Origin: Micavibrio sp. UBA7657
Lineage (GTDB): Bacteria; Pseudomonadota; Alphaproteobacteria; Micavibrionales; Micavibrionaceae
Assembly: GCA_002483465.1 (NCBI GenBank)
Contig: DLHX01000017.1
Location: 1 to 64,000, forward strand
DNA length: 64,000 nt
Direction of reading: 5' to 3'
Position 1 is the stretch's first letter. Each line of letters begins with the position of its first letter. The translations under genes and the position numbers were made by a program. Of this stretch, positions 24,737 through 34,794 are shown one piece after another. Below the pieces are notes generated by a model. The model saw nothing but the letters and a program-made list of their open reading frames with translations. It was not told the origin of the DNA and ran no database searches.

Positions 24737-25705
24737 GTGACCGACAGAGCGTTCCAGGAAGCCCACCAGAAACTGGCCAAGGCCCGCGCCGAAATCGGCA
24801 AGGTGATTTTCGGGCAAAATTCCGTGATTGACCAGACTTTGGTGACGCTGGTGTCCGGCGGGCACCTGCTCCTGATCGGCGTTCCGGGGCTGGCGAAGAC
24901 GTTGCTGGTCGATACGACGGCGAAAGTTCTGGGTCTCGACACTGCGCGCGTGCAATGCACGCCCGATTTGATGCCCGCCGATATTCTCGGCTCCGAAGTT
25001 CTGGAAGAAGGCGCGGATGGAAAACGTTCGTTCCGTTTTATCAAGGGTCCGATTTTCACGCAGCTTTTGATGGCGGATGAAATCAACCGTGCTTCGCCGC
25101 GCACGCAATCGGCGTTGTTGCAGGCGATGCAGGAAAAAGAAGTGACGGTCAGCGGCAAGGCTTACGATGTGCCGAAACCGTTTCACGTTCTTGCCACGCA
25201 AAATCCGATCGAGCAGGAAGGAACCTATCCCCTGCCCGAGGCACAGTTAGATCGTTTCCTGATGCAGGCCGATGTCGATTACCCGGCGCGTGATGCCGAG
25301 CGCGACATGCTGATCGCGACGACAACGAATAATGTGCGCACAGCTTCGGCTGTGCTGAAGCCGGAAGAACTGCTGGAAATTCAATCCCTCGTGCGCGATA
25401 TGCCGATTGGAGATTCTGTGGTCGATGCGATTTTGACTTTGGTGCGCCGTGGCCGTCCCGATTCAGGCGCATCCGACATCGTGAAAGATTACGTTGCCTG
25501 GGCGCCGGGTCCGCGCGCGGCGCAGGCGTTGATGCTGGCGGTGCGTGCCAGTGCGCTGATTGACGGACGCGAAGCGCCCTCCGTTGACGATGTGATTGAC
25601 CTCGCCGAGCCGGTGCTGAAACACCGCATGGCGCTGAACTACAAGGCGCGCGGCAGCGGTATCACCCTGCAGAACGTCATCCGGGGTCTTTCAGAAAGTC
25701 TGTAG
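24737..25705 (+). CDS. MoxR family AAA+ ATPase
   Basis: The 322-residue chaperone-like ATPase has Walker A GVPGLAKT (48-55), Walker B LLMADEIN, sensor VLATQNPIEQEGTYPLPEAQ and the C-terminal lid. The GTG start has a perfect aaggag site 10 bases upstream. It heads a plus-strand cluster with DUF58, BatA/DUF4159 and a large membrane protein. In this arrangement MoxR ATPases are thought to remodel or activate VWA-type membrane partners. It diverges from cca. Confidence 0.95.
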   Translation: MTDRAFQEAHQKLAKARAEIGKVIFGQNSVIDQTLVTLVSGGHLLLIGVPGLAKTLLVDTTAKVLGLDTARVQCTPDLMPADILGSEVLEEGADGKRSFRFIKGPIFTQLLMADEINRASPRTQSALLQAMQEKEVTVSGKAYDVPKPFHVLATQNPIEQEGTYPLPEAQLDRFLMQADVDYPARDAERDMLIATTTNNVRTASAVLKPEELLEIQSLVRDMPIGDSVVDAILTLVRRGRPDSGASDIVKDYVAWAPGPRAAQALMLAVRASALIDGREAPSVDDVIDLAEPVLKHRMALNYKARGSGITLQNVIRGLSESL

Positions 25706-26617
25706 ATGGATTTGTTCCGCACGACAAAAGCCCGGGACGCGCTGCCCCTGCGCCAGCGGGCCGAGGACGCTGCCGCGCACCTGTCATTCCTGATGGCGGA
25801 AGCGGACAAGGCGGTGGCCAGCGTTTTGCACGGCGAACACCGGCAGAGAAAATCCGGCAGCGGCGAGCGTTTCTGGCAGTTCCGTGAATACCACCCCGGC
25901 GACCGCCCGCAGGATATCGACTGGCGCCAGAGCGGCAAGACCGACAAAATTTTTATCCGCCAGAAAGAATGGCAAACCAACCAGAGCGCCTTCCTGTGGT
26001 GCAGCCGCTCAAACGGTATGGATTTTCGTTCGCGTGATGATCTTTTGAGTAAATCCGACACCGCGAAAATTATTACACTGGCGATTGCTCTCCTTCTGAC
26101 TCACGGGGGCGAGGAAGTCGGTTTATTGGGCAGCCAGCGCAAGGGCCGCTCACAGGCCGCGCTGCAAACACTAGCGGACACATTAATGGAAAAAAATCAT
26201 GAGGAAACGCTACCGGGTGATGAAACGTCACGTAATGCCTCGCTCTTTCTCGTTGGGGATTTTCTGGACACGATTGACGTCATCGAAACACGGTTTAAAA
26301 ACCTGGCGGCGCAAAGCGGCAGCGGATTCGTGATCCAAATTCTCGACCCGGCGGAAATCGAGCTTCCCTATGATGGCCGGATTATTTTTGAAACGCCTGC
26401 GGATAAGCAAAGAGAACTGGTGAACAATGTTTCATCCATCCGCGCCGAATATAACCGCCGCATCACCGCGCATATCGGGGCTGTGAAAAAAATATGCGGG
26501 GCATGTCATTGGCATCATATCCTGCACAGCACCGAGCGCGATATTAAAGACACGCTGCTCGATGTCTGGACCACACTCAGCTTGCATATTCAACGCGCGG
26601 GGACGTTACGGAGATGA
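25706..26617 (+). CDS. DUF58 domain protein (VWA-related)
   Basis: The 303-residue soluble protein shows the DUF58 hallmark FREYHPGDRPQDIDWRQSGKTDKIFIRQKEW (given here as its two ends, FREYHPGDRP about residue 61 and IRQKEW about 85). A VWA-like fold follows. It starts directly after the moxR stop and overlaps the next gene by an ATGA junction. DUF58 proteins pair with MoxR ATPases. The usual DxSxS metal site is replaced by a CSRSNGM stretch near 97, so metal binding is doubtful. Confidence 0.9.
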   Translation: MDLFRTTKARDALPLRQRAEDAAAHLSFLMAEADKAVASVLHGEHRQRKSGSGERFWQFREYHPGDRPQDIDWRQSGKTDKIFIRQKEWQTNQSAFLWCSRSNGMDFRSRDDLLSKSDTAKIITLAIALLLTHGGEEVGLLGSQRKGRSQAALQTLADTLMEKNHEETLPGDETSRNASLFLVGDFLDTIDVIETRFKNLAAQSGSGFVIQILDPAEIELPYDGRIIFETPADKQRELVNNVSSIRAEYNRRITAHIGAVKKICGACHWHHILHSTERDIKDTLLDVWTTLSLHIQRAGTLRR

Positions 26618-29277
26618 GTGTGCTGCTCGGCAATCTGGTTTTTTTAAATCCTCTTATTCTTTGGGGACTGGCGGTTTTGCCTGCGCTCTGGTTCCTGCTG
26701 CGCATTACCCCGCCTGCGCCAAAATTGATTATCCTGCCGACAACGCGTTTTCTCGCCGGGCTTATTCCTGAAAAACAAACGTCGAGTCATACGCCGTGGT
26801 GGATTTTATTATTGCGGATGATCATCGCGGCGCTCGTGATCATCGCGCTGGCGCGGCCTGTTTATAATCCGGCGGAAGGGCTGGCAGGGAACGGACCGGT
26901 ACAGATTGTCATCGATAATGGCTGGGCGTCCGCGCCTGTATGGGATAGCGAAATCCGCGCGGCGCTCGATTTAACCGCGCAAGCGGGCCGCGAAAACCGC
27001 GACATTTATATTTTGACCACCGCGCCCGGCCCGGATGGGAAGCCGCTTGCGCAAGGGCCGCTTGCTGCCGGACAGGCCGAAGCGATTATCAAAGGACTGG
27101 AGCCGCAGCCATGGCCTGCGGATTATAATGCCGCTGCTGAGCTGATAAACGATGCCGCAAAAGAAACTGTCTGGTTCGCACACGGTATTGATGAAGGCGG
27201 AATTGCAGATTTCGCTGCCGCGCTCCGTGAGCATGGCAATGTCACTTACGTTTCGCCAACGCCGGAGCATCTTCCTCTCCTACTCGGGCGCGATGAACAG
27301 GCTGAAGGATTCCAGATTACCATCACCGCGCCGGAAACAATCACCGCCAACCGCCCGGTTACCGTGCAGGCGCTTTCTTTAGATGGCTCTGTGTTAGATC
27401 AAGTAAATATTGCAATTGATCCGGCCGCCCTGCCCGCGAAAATTAAATTCGATCTTCCTGAGGCGGTGCGCGGCGATGTCGGAAGGTTCCGCATCGGCGG
27501 CGCGCCCGGCGCGGGCGGCATTACGTTGCTTGATGAAAGCTCGCGCAAGCGTTCCGTAGGCCTTGTCGGGCCTGCTGATGACGAAGACACCAAACCCTTC
27601 ATCGAAGCACGTTATTATTTGAAACGCGCCATCGAACCTTTTGCGGAATTGTTCCAGGGCAACATTCCTGAAATTTTAAAGCACGAGCCTTCGGTTATTA
27701 TCCTGCCCGATATTGCGGCGATGGCGACGGATGATTTGAACGCGCTTGAAGGCTGGGTAAAGGATGGTGGATTGTTACTGCGTTTTGCCGGGCCGGTGAT
27801 GGCGAAAAGTCAGGGTGAGCCTTTCCTTGTGCCCGTGCCACTGCGGTTAGGGGGGCGCTCGATGGATGGATCGCTGACATGGGAGAAACCCGCGAAGCTC
27901 CAGCCTTTCAGCGAAACGAGTCCGTTTTACGGCATCGAAATCCACGAAGAGATCCCCGTACGCCAGCAGATCCTCGCGCAACCGACCGAAGATATCGACG
28001 AGCGTACATGGGCACGGCTCGAGGACGGCACGCCGCTGATCACCGCCGCACCGCTCGGCAAGGGTTTGCTTGTTATGATTCACACGACGGCGGCACCGGA
28101 CTGGTCCGATCTGCCGTTGTCGGGCGCATTTGTTGAAATTCTACAACGCATTGTCAACATGACCGGCAATCCGCAAGGGTCGTTAAAAAAAACAGACGGG
28201 TTTTTACATCCGCTCTGGGTGCTGGATGGTTTCGGCACGCTCAAAAAACCCGCGCCGACCATGGCGTCGATTTCGGCTGCTGAATTTTCAAAAATAAAAC
28301 CGGGCCCGGAGCATCCGCCCGGTATTTACGCCAATGAAGGATATCAACGTGCCTTAAACTTGGGCGATCATATTAAAAATCTTGACGCCGCGTCCCTGCC
28401 CGCGAATGTATCCGTGCGCAATTACGGCGTGGATTACGAACGCGATTTAATGCCATCACTCCTTTATATGGCGCTTATACTAATTCTCGCCGACTGGATT
28501 TTGATGACGGTTTTGATGTCGGGCTTCCGCGCGATTACGAAACTGGCGTCGGTTGCTTTGATTCTATTCTTCGCTATCCCCGCTCAGGCGCAAAGTGAGC
28601 GCGACATTGAATATGCCAACGGCTTTTATCTCGCTTTTATCAAGTCCGGCGACATGGCGCTGGATGCAGCGAGCCAGAGAGGCCTAGAAAATCTCGGAAA
28701 AATCCTGACGTCGCGCACATCGATTGAGCCCTCCGGCGTGGCGGCGTTGGATCCCGAATATGACGAACTGGTTTTCTTCCCGCTCATATACTGGCCGGTT
28801 AGCACGGCGCAGACGCCGCTTTCGGATAAAGCGATCAAGTCGATTCAAAATTATTTAGACCACGGCGGCACGATTTTATTCGACACGCGTGACCGCAGTT
28901 ACGGCTCCGGCACGCTGTCTAGTTCGGCGAATGCCAATGCATTACGCACGCTGACGGCGTCACTGAATATCCCGCCGCTTGAGCCGATGGCAAAGGATCA
29001 TGTTCTCAACCGCTCGTTCTATCTTTTGAACCCGGTGCGCAGCGGTTACGATCCCGGCACAATCTGGGCCGAGACGAATGTCAGCGGTCGCGACGGCGTT
29101 TCATCGGTTCTCATCGGCTCGCATGACTGGGCCTCGGCATGGTCAGGCGAAAGCGCGGGCCGCATGCAGGACATGGAATATCGTTTCGGTGTCAATCTCG
29201 TGATGTACGCGCTCACCGGCAATTACAAAGCCGACCAAGTGCACATCCCCCATATTTTAGAGCGGCTGGGGGAATGA
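26614..29277 (+). CDS. BatA-like membrane protein fused to a DUF4159 domain
   Basis: The product is 887 residues. The start is the BatA/aerotolerance N-terminal hairpin (FLNPLILWGLAVLPALWFLL, then a second helix about 65-85). A long periplasmic region with a glutamine-amidotransferase-like fold follows. Near 610-655 comes a membrane pair that ends like a signal peptide (LILFFAIPAQAQ). The C-terminal 230 residues (ERDIEYANGFYLAFI, LDHGGTILFDTRDR) are DUF4159. The gene looks like a fusion of two proteins that are separate elsewhere. It overlaps both neighbours by ATGA junctions. Confidence 0.85.
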   Translation: MSVLLGNLVFLNPLILWGLAVLPALWFLLRITPPAPKLIILPTTRFLAGLIPEKQTSSHTPWWILLLRMIIAALVIIALARPVYNPAEGLAGNGPVQIVIDNGWASAPVWDSEIRAALDLTAQAGRENRDIYILTTAPGPDGKPLAQGPLAAGQAEAIIKGLEPQPWPADYNAAAELINDAAKETVWFAHGIDEGGIADFAAALREHGNVTYVSPTPEHLPLLLGRDEQAEGFQITITAPETITANRPVTVQALSLDGSVLDQVNIAIDPAALPAKIKFDLPEAVRGDVGRFRIGGAPGAGGITLLDESSRKRSVGLVGPADDEDTKPFIEARYYLKRAIEPFAELFQGNIPEILKHEPSVIILPDIAAMATDDLNALEGWVKDGGLLLRFAGPVMAKSQGEPFLVPVPLRLGGRSMDGSLTWEKPAKLQPFSETSPFYGIEIHEEIPVRQQILAQPTEDIDERTWARLEDGTPLITAAPLGKGLLVMIHTTAAPDWSDLPLSGAFVEILQRIVNMTGNPQGSLKKTDGFLHPLWVLDGFGTLKKPAPTMASISAAEFSKIKPGPEHPPGIYANEGYQRALNLGDHIKNLDAASLPANVSVRNYGVDYERDLMPSLLYMALILILADWILMTVLMSGFRAITKLASVALILFFAIPAQAQSERDIEYANGFYLAFIKSGDMALDAASQRGLENLGKILTSRTSIEPSGVAALDPEYDELVFFPLIYWPVSTAQTPLSDKAIKSIQNYLDHGGTILFDTRDRSYGSGTLSSSANANALRTLTASLNIPPLEPMAKDHVLNRSFYLLNPVRSGYDPGTIWAETNVSGRDGVSSVLIGSHDWASAWSGESAGRMQDMEYRFGVNLVMYALTGNYKADQVHIPHILERLGE

Positions 29278-31361
29278 TGGACAAGATGGCGGTCACAATT
29301 CATTTCTCTCCCCTGCTGCCGATGTTCTGGCTCGGTCTTGCGATCGGCATCGCGGTTATGGCGCTGGCGTTCGCGTTCTGGAAGAACCGCAATGGCATGG
29401 TGCTGCGTTGCTTTCTGACAGCGGCGTTCATTGCGGCGCTGCTTAATCCTTCTTTGATCGAGGAACAGCGTGATCCAGTGACCGATGTCGCCTTCGTGGT
29501 CGTCGATAAAAGCCCGAGCCAGGATTTGGGCGAGCGAAAAAAACGCACCGAAGAAGCGCTGGCTTATTTACAGACTGAACTGAAAGACAAGCCGGGCATT
29601 GAACTACGCGTTGTTGAATCCGCAACCGATGAAAAGCTGGCGCGAGAGACGCGGCTGTTCGAAGCGCTTGATAAAGCCATCGCCGATGTCCCGGCGGGCC
29701 GCCGCGCGGGCGCGGTGTTCCTGACCGACGGACAGATTCATGACATTCCCAAAAATGCGGAGGAAGCCACGCAATACGGCCCGGTCACGACATGGCTGAG
29801 CGGTGACAAGAATGAAAAAGACCGCCGCCTCGTGATCGTTCAGGCTCCGGCCTACGGCATCGTCGGCCAGAACGTTCAGATGAAATACAAGGTCGAGGAT
29901 ACATCCAATATCCGCGAAGATGTCGCCGCCGTCACGATCAACCGCCTCGGCCAGCCGCCGGAAGTGGTGATGGTCGAGCCCGGCGAGGAACAGACTGTAG
30001 ACCTGAAAGTCGAACATGCCGGGCAGAATGTTTTTGAACTGAGCGTTCAGGGTATGGACGGTGAGTTGACCCCACTCAATAACCGTGCAGCTTTGATTGT
30101 GAATGGCGTGCGGGATCGTCTGCGCGTTCTACTCGTCTCCGGCCAGCCACATGCGGGCGGGCGCACATGGCGCGACCTGCTGACCTCCGACCCTGGCGTT
30201 GATCTCGTGCATTTCACAATTCTGCGCGACCCGGAGAAGTTAGATCTCACGCCACAGAATGAATTGTCGCTGATCGCCTTCCCGTTCCAGGAATTGTTTG
30301 AGACAAAGCTTTACGATTTCGACCTGATTATTTTCGATCAATATAAACTTAACCGCATTCTGCCGGATTATTATTTCGAAAATATCGTCAAATATGTGGA
30401 GCAAGGCGGCGCGTTGCTGGAGGCGAGCGGGCCGTCTTTCGCGACGGAAGATTCCGTTTATTACACAGATCTTGCCAATATCCTGCCCGCCGCACCCACC
30501 GGCGAGATCATCCGTAAATCCTTTAAGCCGGAACTGACCGAGGACGGATTCAAACACCCGGTCACAAGTTATCTCGAGGGGCCTCGCTCGGACCCCGCGC
30601 ATCCGGGCTGGTCGAACTGGCTGCGGCAGGTCGGCATCACGCAGCGCAGCGGCGATGTGCTGATGAAAGGCGCGAATGACATGCCGCTGCTCATTCTCGA
30701 CCGCGTCGGCAAGGGCCGCGTCGCGCAGTTAGCCAGCGATCATATCTGGCTGTGGTCGCGTGGCTATGGACCTGGCGGGCCGCACGCTGAATTGCTCCGC
30801 CGCATCGTGCACTGGTCGATGAAAGAACCGGAGCTCGATGAAAAGGCGCTGACGGCCGAAGTGCATGGCGATTTGATTACCGTGCGCAGCCGTAATTTCC
30901 GCCAACCCGACATGCGCGTACAGATGACAAAACCGGACGGCAAGACGGAAGAAATAAAACTGGAAGCGACGCCAGAAGGAATCCTGCGGGCGGATATCAA
31001 GGCCGACCTGCTCGGCATCTATAGTTTTGAAGATGCCGAAGGCCAGAAAGCCTATGCGGTGTCGGGCGATCTGAACCCGCCGGAACTCAGCGGCGTGCGG
31101 ACGACAGAAGAATTGATGAAACCCTTAAGCGATGCAAGCGGCGGCGGCATGCTTTGGATGGCGAACACACCGCATCCGAATGTCAGATTCTACACGGACG
31201 GGCGCATGTTCGGCGGTGGCAATAATGTCATCTTCCGCCGCAACAATGCCTATGATGTCAAAGGGGTCGAGGAAAAGCCGGTGCTACCCGCCCCGTTCCT
31301 TGCGCTGGCATTCCTGATGCTGGTGACGTTCGTGTGGTGGCGTGAGGGCCGTGCGGGTTAA
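29274..31361 (+). CDS. large membrane protein of the MoxR/DUF58 cluster
   Basis: The 695-residue protein has two N-terminal helices (about 10-30 and 38-55), a large periplasmic region and one C-terminal helix (about 675-692). The region after the helices begins VAFVVVDKSPSQDL, a VWA-like strand with a DxSxS-like motif. A GATase-like domain follows near 340-500 (VEQGGALLEASGPSFA, GKGRVAQLASDHIWLW). It starts at ATG 29274, overlapping the upstream stop by ATGA. It is the last gene of the cluster and its 3' end overlaps the convergent slt gene by 4 bases. Confidence 0.8.
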   Translation: MMDKMAVTIHFSPLLPMFWLGLAIGIAVMALAFAFWKNRNGMVLRCFLTAAFIAALLNPSLIEEQRDPVTDVAFVVVDKSPSQDLGERKKRTEEALAYLQTELKDKPGIELRVVESATDEKLARETRLFEALDKAIADVPAGRRAGAVFLTDGQIHDIPKNAEEATQYGPVTTWLSGDKNEKDRRLVIVQAPAYGIVGQNVQMKYKVEDTSNIREDVAAVTINRLGQPPEVVMVEPGEEQTVDLKVEHAGQNVFELSVQGMDGELTPLNNRAALIVNGVRDRLRVLLVSGQPHAGGRTWRDLLTSDPGVDLVHFTILRDPEKLDLTPQNELSLIAFPFQELFETKLYDFDLIIFDQYKLNRILPDYYFENIVKYVEQGGALLEASGPSFATEDSVYYTDLANILPAAPTGEIIRKSFKPELTEDGFKHPVTSYLEGPRSDPAHPGWSNWLRQVGITQRSGDVLMKGANDMPLLILDRVGKGRVAQLASDHIWLWSRGYGPGGPHAELLRRIVHWSMKEPELDEKALTAEVHGDLITVRSRNFRQPDMRVQMTKPDGKTEEIKLEATPEGILRADIKADLLGIYSFEDAEGQKAYAVSGDLNPPELSGVRTTEELMKPLSDASGGGMLWMANTPHPNVRFYTDGRMFGGGNNVIFRRNNAYDVKGVEEKPVLPAPFLALAFLMLVTFVWWREGRAG

Positions 31362-33283
31362 TAGATGCCATTCATGGCGACGTGAATTTCTGCCACCGGA
31401 TCTTTCTGCACGCCCTTAAGACGTAATCTATAAACGTAAATCGATTCCATCACGCGCTGCGTGTAGTTGCGCGTCTCGTAAATCGGTATCATCTCGATCC
31501 AGTCGACGAGATCGACCTCGCCCTTGCGCGGATCGCCAAAGTTTTCGATCCAGCCATCGACGCGGCCCGGCCCGGCGTTATAGGCGGCAATCGCCATCGG
31601 GTAAAAGCCTTTATAACGCGCGAGCAATTCCTGCATATATGTCGTACCGAGGCGGATGTTGTAATCGGGGTTGCTGAGTTTGCTGGGGCTGTAAGCGAGG
31701 CCGGCTTTCTTGGCCATGCTTTTGGCCGTTGCGGGCATGAGCTGCATCATGCCGGTTGCGCCGACAGGACTCTGTGCCGCAGGATCGAACATGCTTTCCT
31801 GGCGGATGATGGAGTGAACGAGCGCCCATTCGGTCGGCACGCCCTGCAGACGGTCGGTGATGACGGGATAGGATTGCGCCGTCAGGAACAGGCCCTTGTT
31901 CGTCGCTTCCTTGGCGATTTTCACGGCGTTGTAATATTGCTTCATGTCAGAGGCCAATTCGGCGGCGAAGCGGTAGGCTTTGGGCGTGCCTTGCGTTTCC
32001 GCGAACTGCTCGAGGAAACGGCTGGATTCCTTTTTCATCCCGGCAGCGTGGAAAAACTCCGCGGCCCGGATCATATCATTCCGGTTCATCTGCGTGCGGT
32101 CGGCGGCGGAAATCTGCGGGGCCGACGCATTCGGCAGCGTGTTCTGCAGGCCGACTTCCGCGCCCGCGAGCTGGCCGTAGAACACGGTCTGGTATTTACC
32201 CGCTTCTTTGAACCACGCGTCGGCGACTTTTTTCTGCTTCATTGCCTGCGCCGTGCGGCCCATCCAGTAGGCGCCGCGCGCCTTGCTCACGGGCGTGCTG
32301 ACATTTTTGTAGAGCGCCTCGAAATGTTTCGCGGCCTTGGCGGGCTCATCCAGATAGCGCAGCGCCAGCCACCCGGCCATCCATTCGGCCTCGGCAAATG
32401 CAAAGCCTTCCGTCTGGCTATGTTTGGACGCCAGCAGATAGGCGCTTTCATACATTTTGCGCTCGAGCAGGCGGCGAATGATGATGTGGCGTTCCTTCCA
32501 CCAGTCGCCGGGATTTTGAATCTGGCTTGCGGGCGGCGCGTTGTTCAGAATTTCCATCGCCTCGACATCGAGATTGTTTTTCCGGCGCCAGCGCACTCTT
32601 TCATACAACAGGCCGGGATCGTTCTGCAGATTGCGCGGCACTTTTGCGAGCAGTGCATTGATGCCGGGCTTGTCCTCGGCTATCGCGATGCGCGCTTCGG
32701 TCAATTGCGGATAGCCATGCCCGAGAACCTCGGCGATGCCGCGCGCATTCGTGAACTGGCTGGAGAATAAAAGCGTATCCAGGCGCTTCCTGTGCGCGTT
32801 CATGTCGAGCAGGCCGCCATATTTAAAATAGATGCGTTTCTGGTCGTCGCGCGTCGTGAGTTTCGAGGCCCACCATTCGGTGATAAATTTCTTCGCCTTG
32901 ACCTGCTGACCCGTGCCGGTCAGCGCACCGAGATAACGGTCAAGGCCTGCGGCTGTCAGCGGCGGATAATCGGCAAACCATGCATTGACCTCGGCATTGC
33001 TGAGGCGTGCGGGCATGTCCTTCTCGGCCTTCTCGCGCAGGGCATCCATGCGTGGCCAGTCGGGGTTGCCCCGGATGAACTGCGCCAGTTGTGTGTAGTT
33101 CGATTGCGCATCCTCCTCGCGGAAATACATCCATATATAAAGCTTGTGCGCGAGCGGGTCTTTCGTCTGCTGGACGAGTTTTTGCGCCATCGACCATTGC
33201 TTCTGCTGCATGGCCTGCAAGGCGCGGATGATGGTGGCGTTATCGGCCTTCGAGACCGAGGGCCCCAGCAGGAAAACAGCCAT
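31358..33283 (-). CDS. slt: soluble lytic murein transglycosylase
   Basis: The roughly 641-residue periplasmic enzyme cleaves peptidoglycan to 1,6-anhydro products. It has a long superhelical alpha domain (about 20-470) and a C-terminal SLT domain with the catalytic Glu in IIRQESMF (E496), the GATGMMQLMPATA motif and AYNAGPGRVDGW. The first ATG (33283) leaves a short signal peptide. The residues just upstream (KKSLVLGL) would complete a good signal, so a non-ATG start a few codons earlier is likely. It converges with the MoxR cluster and diverges from dapA. Confidence 0.92.
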   Translation of the reverse strand: MAVFLLGPSVSKADNATIIRALQAMQQKQWSMAQKLVQQTKDPLAHKLYIWMYFREEDAQSNYTQLAQFIRGNPDWPRMDALREKAEKDMPARLSNAEVNAWFADYPPLTAAGLDRYLGALTGTGQQVKAKKFITEWWASKLTTRDDQKRIYFKYGGLLDMNAHRKRLDTLLFSSQFTNARGIAEVLGHGYPQLTEARIAIAEDKPGINALLAKVPRNLQNDPGLLYERVRWRRKNNLDVEAMEILNNAPPASQIQNPGDWWKERHIIIRRLLERKMYESAYLLASKHSQTEGFAFAEAEWMAGWLALRYLDEPAKAAKHFEALYKNVSTPVSKARGAYWMGRTAQAMKQKKVADAWFKEAGKYQTVFYGQLAGAEVGLQNTLPNASAPQISAADRTQMNRNDMIRAAEFFHAAGMKKESSRFLEQFAETQGTPKAYRFAAELASDMKQYYNAVKIAKEATNKGLFLTAQSYPVITDRLQGVPTEWALVHSIIRQESMFDPAAQSPVGATGMMQLMPATAKSMAKKAGLAYSPSKLSNPDYNIRLGTTYMQELLARYKGFYPMAIAAYNAGPGRVDGWIENFGDPRKGEVDLVDWIEMIPIYETRNYTQRVMESIYVYRLRLKGVQKDPVAEIHVAMNGIY

Positions 33284-33385
33284 AAGCCCCAAAACAAGGC
33301 TTTTCTTGCAAGGACGCAGGCGCGCGGCTAGACTGGCAACCGGTCGCAAAGTGTTGCGGCCAAAGGATTTAAAGGAAAGTTTTAC

Positions 33386-34291
33386 ATGTTTAAAGGCTCT
33401 ATCCCGGCGCTGATTACGCCCTTCAGGAACGGCGAGATCGACTGGCCCGCGTTCAACAATTTTGTTGAATGGCAGGTCGAACAGGGATCTCACGGCGTTG
33501 TGCCCTGCGGGACTACCGGCGAGTCCCCTACGCTTTCTCACGATGAACATAATGCCATTGTCGAGAGGTGCGTGGCCGTGGTCAAGAAGAGAGTTCCGGT
33601 TATTGCCGGAACGGGCTCGAATTCCACAAAAGAAGCGATAGACCTGACCCAGCACGCCAAGGATGCAGGCGCGGATGCTGCGCTGATCGTCACGCCCTAT
33701 TATAACAAGCCGACGCAGGAAGGCATGTACCAGCACTTCAAGGCGATTCATGACGCGGTGGCGCTGCCGATCATAATTTATAACATCCCCGGGCGTTCGG
33801 TCATCGATATGAGCAACGACACGATTGCGCGTCTTGCCAAGTTGCCGAATATTGTGGGTATCAAGGATGCAACCGGTCACCTGGACCGTCCGTCCCTGCT
33901 CCGGCAAAAAGTGGGCGATAAATTCTGCCAGCTCAGCGGCAATGATGAATCCTCGCCCGCATTCCTCGCGCAGGGGGGCGTCGGTTGCATATCGGTAGCG
34001 GCCAATATCGCGCCTGCCCTGCATGCCAAGATGCAGGATGCGTGGGTAAAGTCTGACCTGAAAACGCTCGCCACGATCCGCGACCAGCTCGTGCCGTTAT
34101 GGAGCGCGATTTTCTGCGAAACCAACCCTGCGCCGACAAAATATGCGCTCAGCCGCTTGGGTTTCTGCACGGATGAAGTGCGCCTCCCGCTCGTCCGGGC
34201 CACAGAAAACGCGCGCAAGCTGGTGGATGAGGCCATGGCGCATGCCGGCATCAAGGCCGAAGCCGCCGCGCCGCGCAAGGCCCATGCCTGA
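33386..34291 (+). CDS. dapA: 4-hydroxy-tetrahydrodipicolinate synthase
   Basis: The 301-residue enzyme of the diaminopimelate/lysine pathway condenses pyruvate with aspartate semialdehyde. It shows the GTTGE motif (42-46), Y132 in IIYNIPGRS with R137, and the Schiff-base lysine K160 in VGIKDATG. Length and motifs are canonical. An aaagga ribosome site precedes the ATG. It is followed by smpB 5 bases later. Confidence 0.97.
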   Translation: MFKGSIPALITPFRNGEIDWPAFNNFVEWQVEQGSHGVVPCGTTGESPTLSHDEHNAIVERCVAVVKKRVPVIAGTGSNSTKEAIDLTQHAKDAGADAALIVTPYYNKPTQEGMYQHFKAIHDAVALPIIIYNIPGRSVIDMSNDTIARLAKLPNIVGIKDATGHLDRPSLLRQKVGDKFCQLSGNDESSPAFLAQGGVGCISVAANIAPALHAKMQDAWVKSDLKTLATIRDQLVPLWSAIFCETNPAPTKYALSRLGFCTDEVRLPLVRATENARKLVDEAMAHAGIKAEAAAPRKAHA

Positions 34292-34296
34292 TTTTC

Positions 34297-34794
34297 ATGG
34301 CCAACAAGAAAAAAGATAAAAAATCAGGATTGCTTTCGACGAACGTGACGGTGGCCGAAAACCGCCGCGCGCGTTACGAATACACGCTCGAGGATAAATT
34401 CGAGGCCGGGTTGATGTTGACGGGAAGCGAGGTGAAATCGCTGCGCACCGGGCAATGTTCGATCAACGAAGCCTATGTCGGGCCGCAGCGCGGGGAAATC
34501 TGGCTGTTCAACGCGAACATCGCCGAATACAAGAAGGCCCATGCCGACCGCCAGCACGAGCCCAAGCGCGCGCGGAAATTATTGCTGGCCAAGCGCGAGA
34601 TGAACAAAATCCTCGGCGCGACACAGCGCGAGGGCTACACGGTTATTCCCCTGCGGTTGTTTTTCAACGGGCGCGGGCTGGCGAAACTTGAAATTGCGCT
34701 GGCGAAGGGTAAAAAACTGCACGACAAGCGCGAGACGACAAAAAAGCGCGACTGGAGCCGCCAGAAATCGAGATTATTAAGGACGAAGGATTAA
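34297..34794 (+). CDS. smpB: SsrA-binding protein SmpB
   Basis: The 165-residue tmRNA partner for ribosome rescue has the OB-fold motifs NRRARYEYTLEDKFEAGL, LTGSEVKSLRTGQCSINEAY and the C-terminal GKKLHDKRETTKKRDW tail that mimics codon-anticodon pairing. It is co-transcribed with dapA, a common order in alphaproteobacteria. It converges on corA with a 4-base overlap. The tmRNA gene is not in the window. Confidence 0.97.
   Translation: MANKKKDKKSGLLSTNVTVAENRRARYEYTLEDKFEAGLMLTGSEVKSLRTGQCSINEAYVGPQRGEIWLFNANIAEYKKAHADRQHEPKRARKLLLAKREMNKILGATQREGYTVIPLRLFFNGRGLAKLEIALAKGKKLHDKRETTKKRDWSRQKSRLLRTKD

Noticed and set aside
31814..32770. 318-codon plus-strand open frame
   Set aside because: It is antisense to the alpha domain of Slt, has no ribosome site and shows shadow-type composition.
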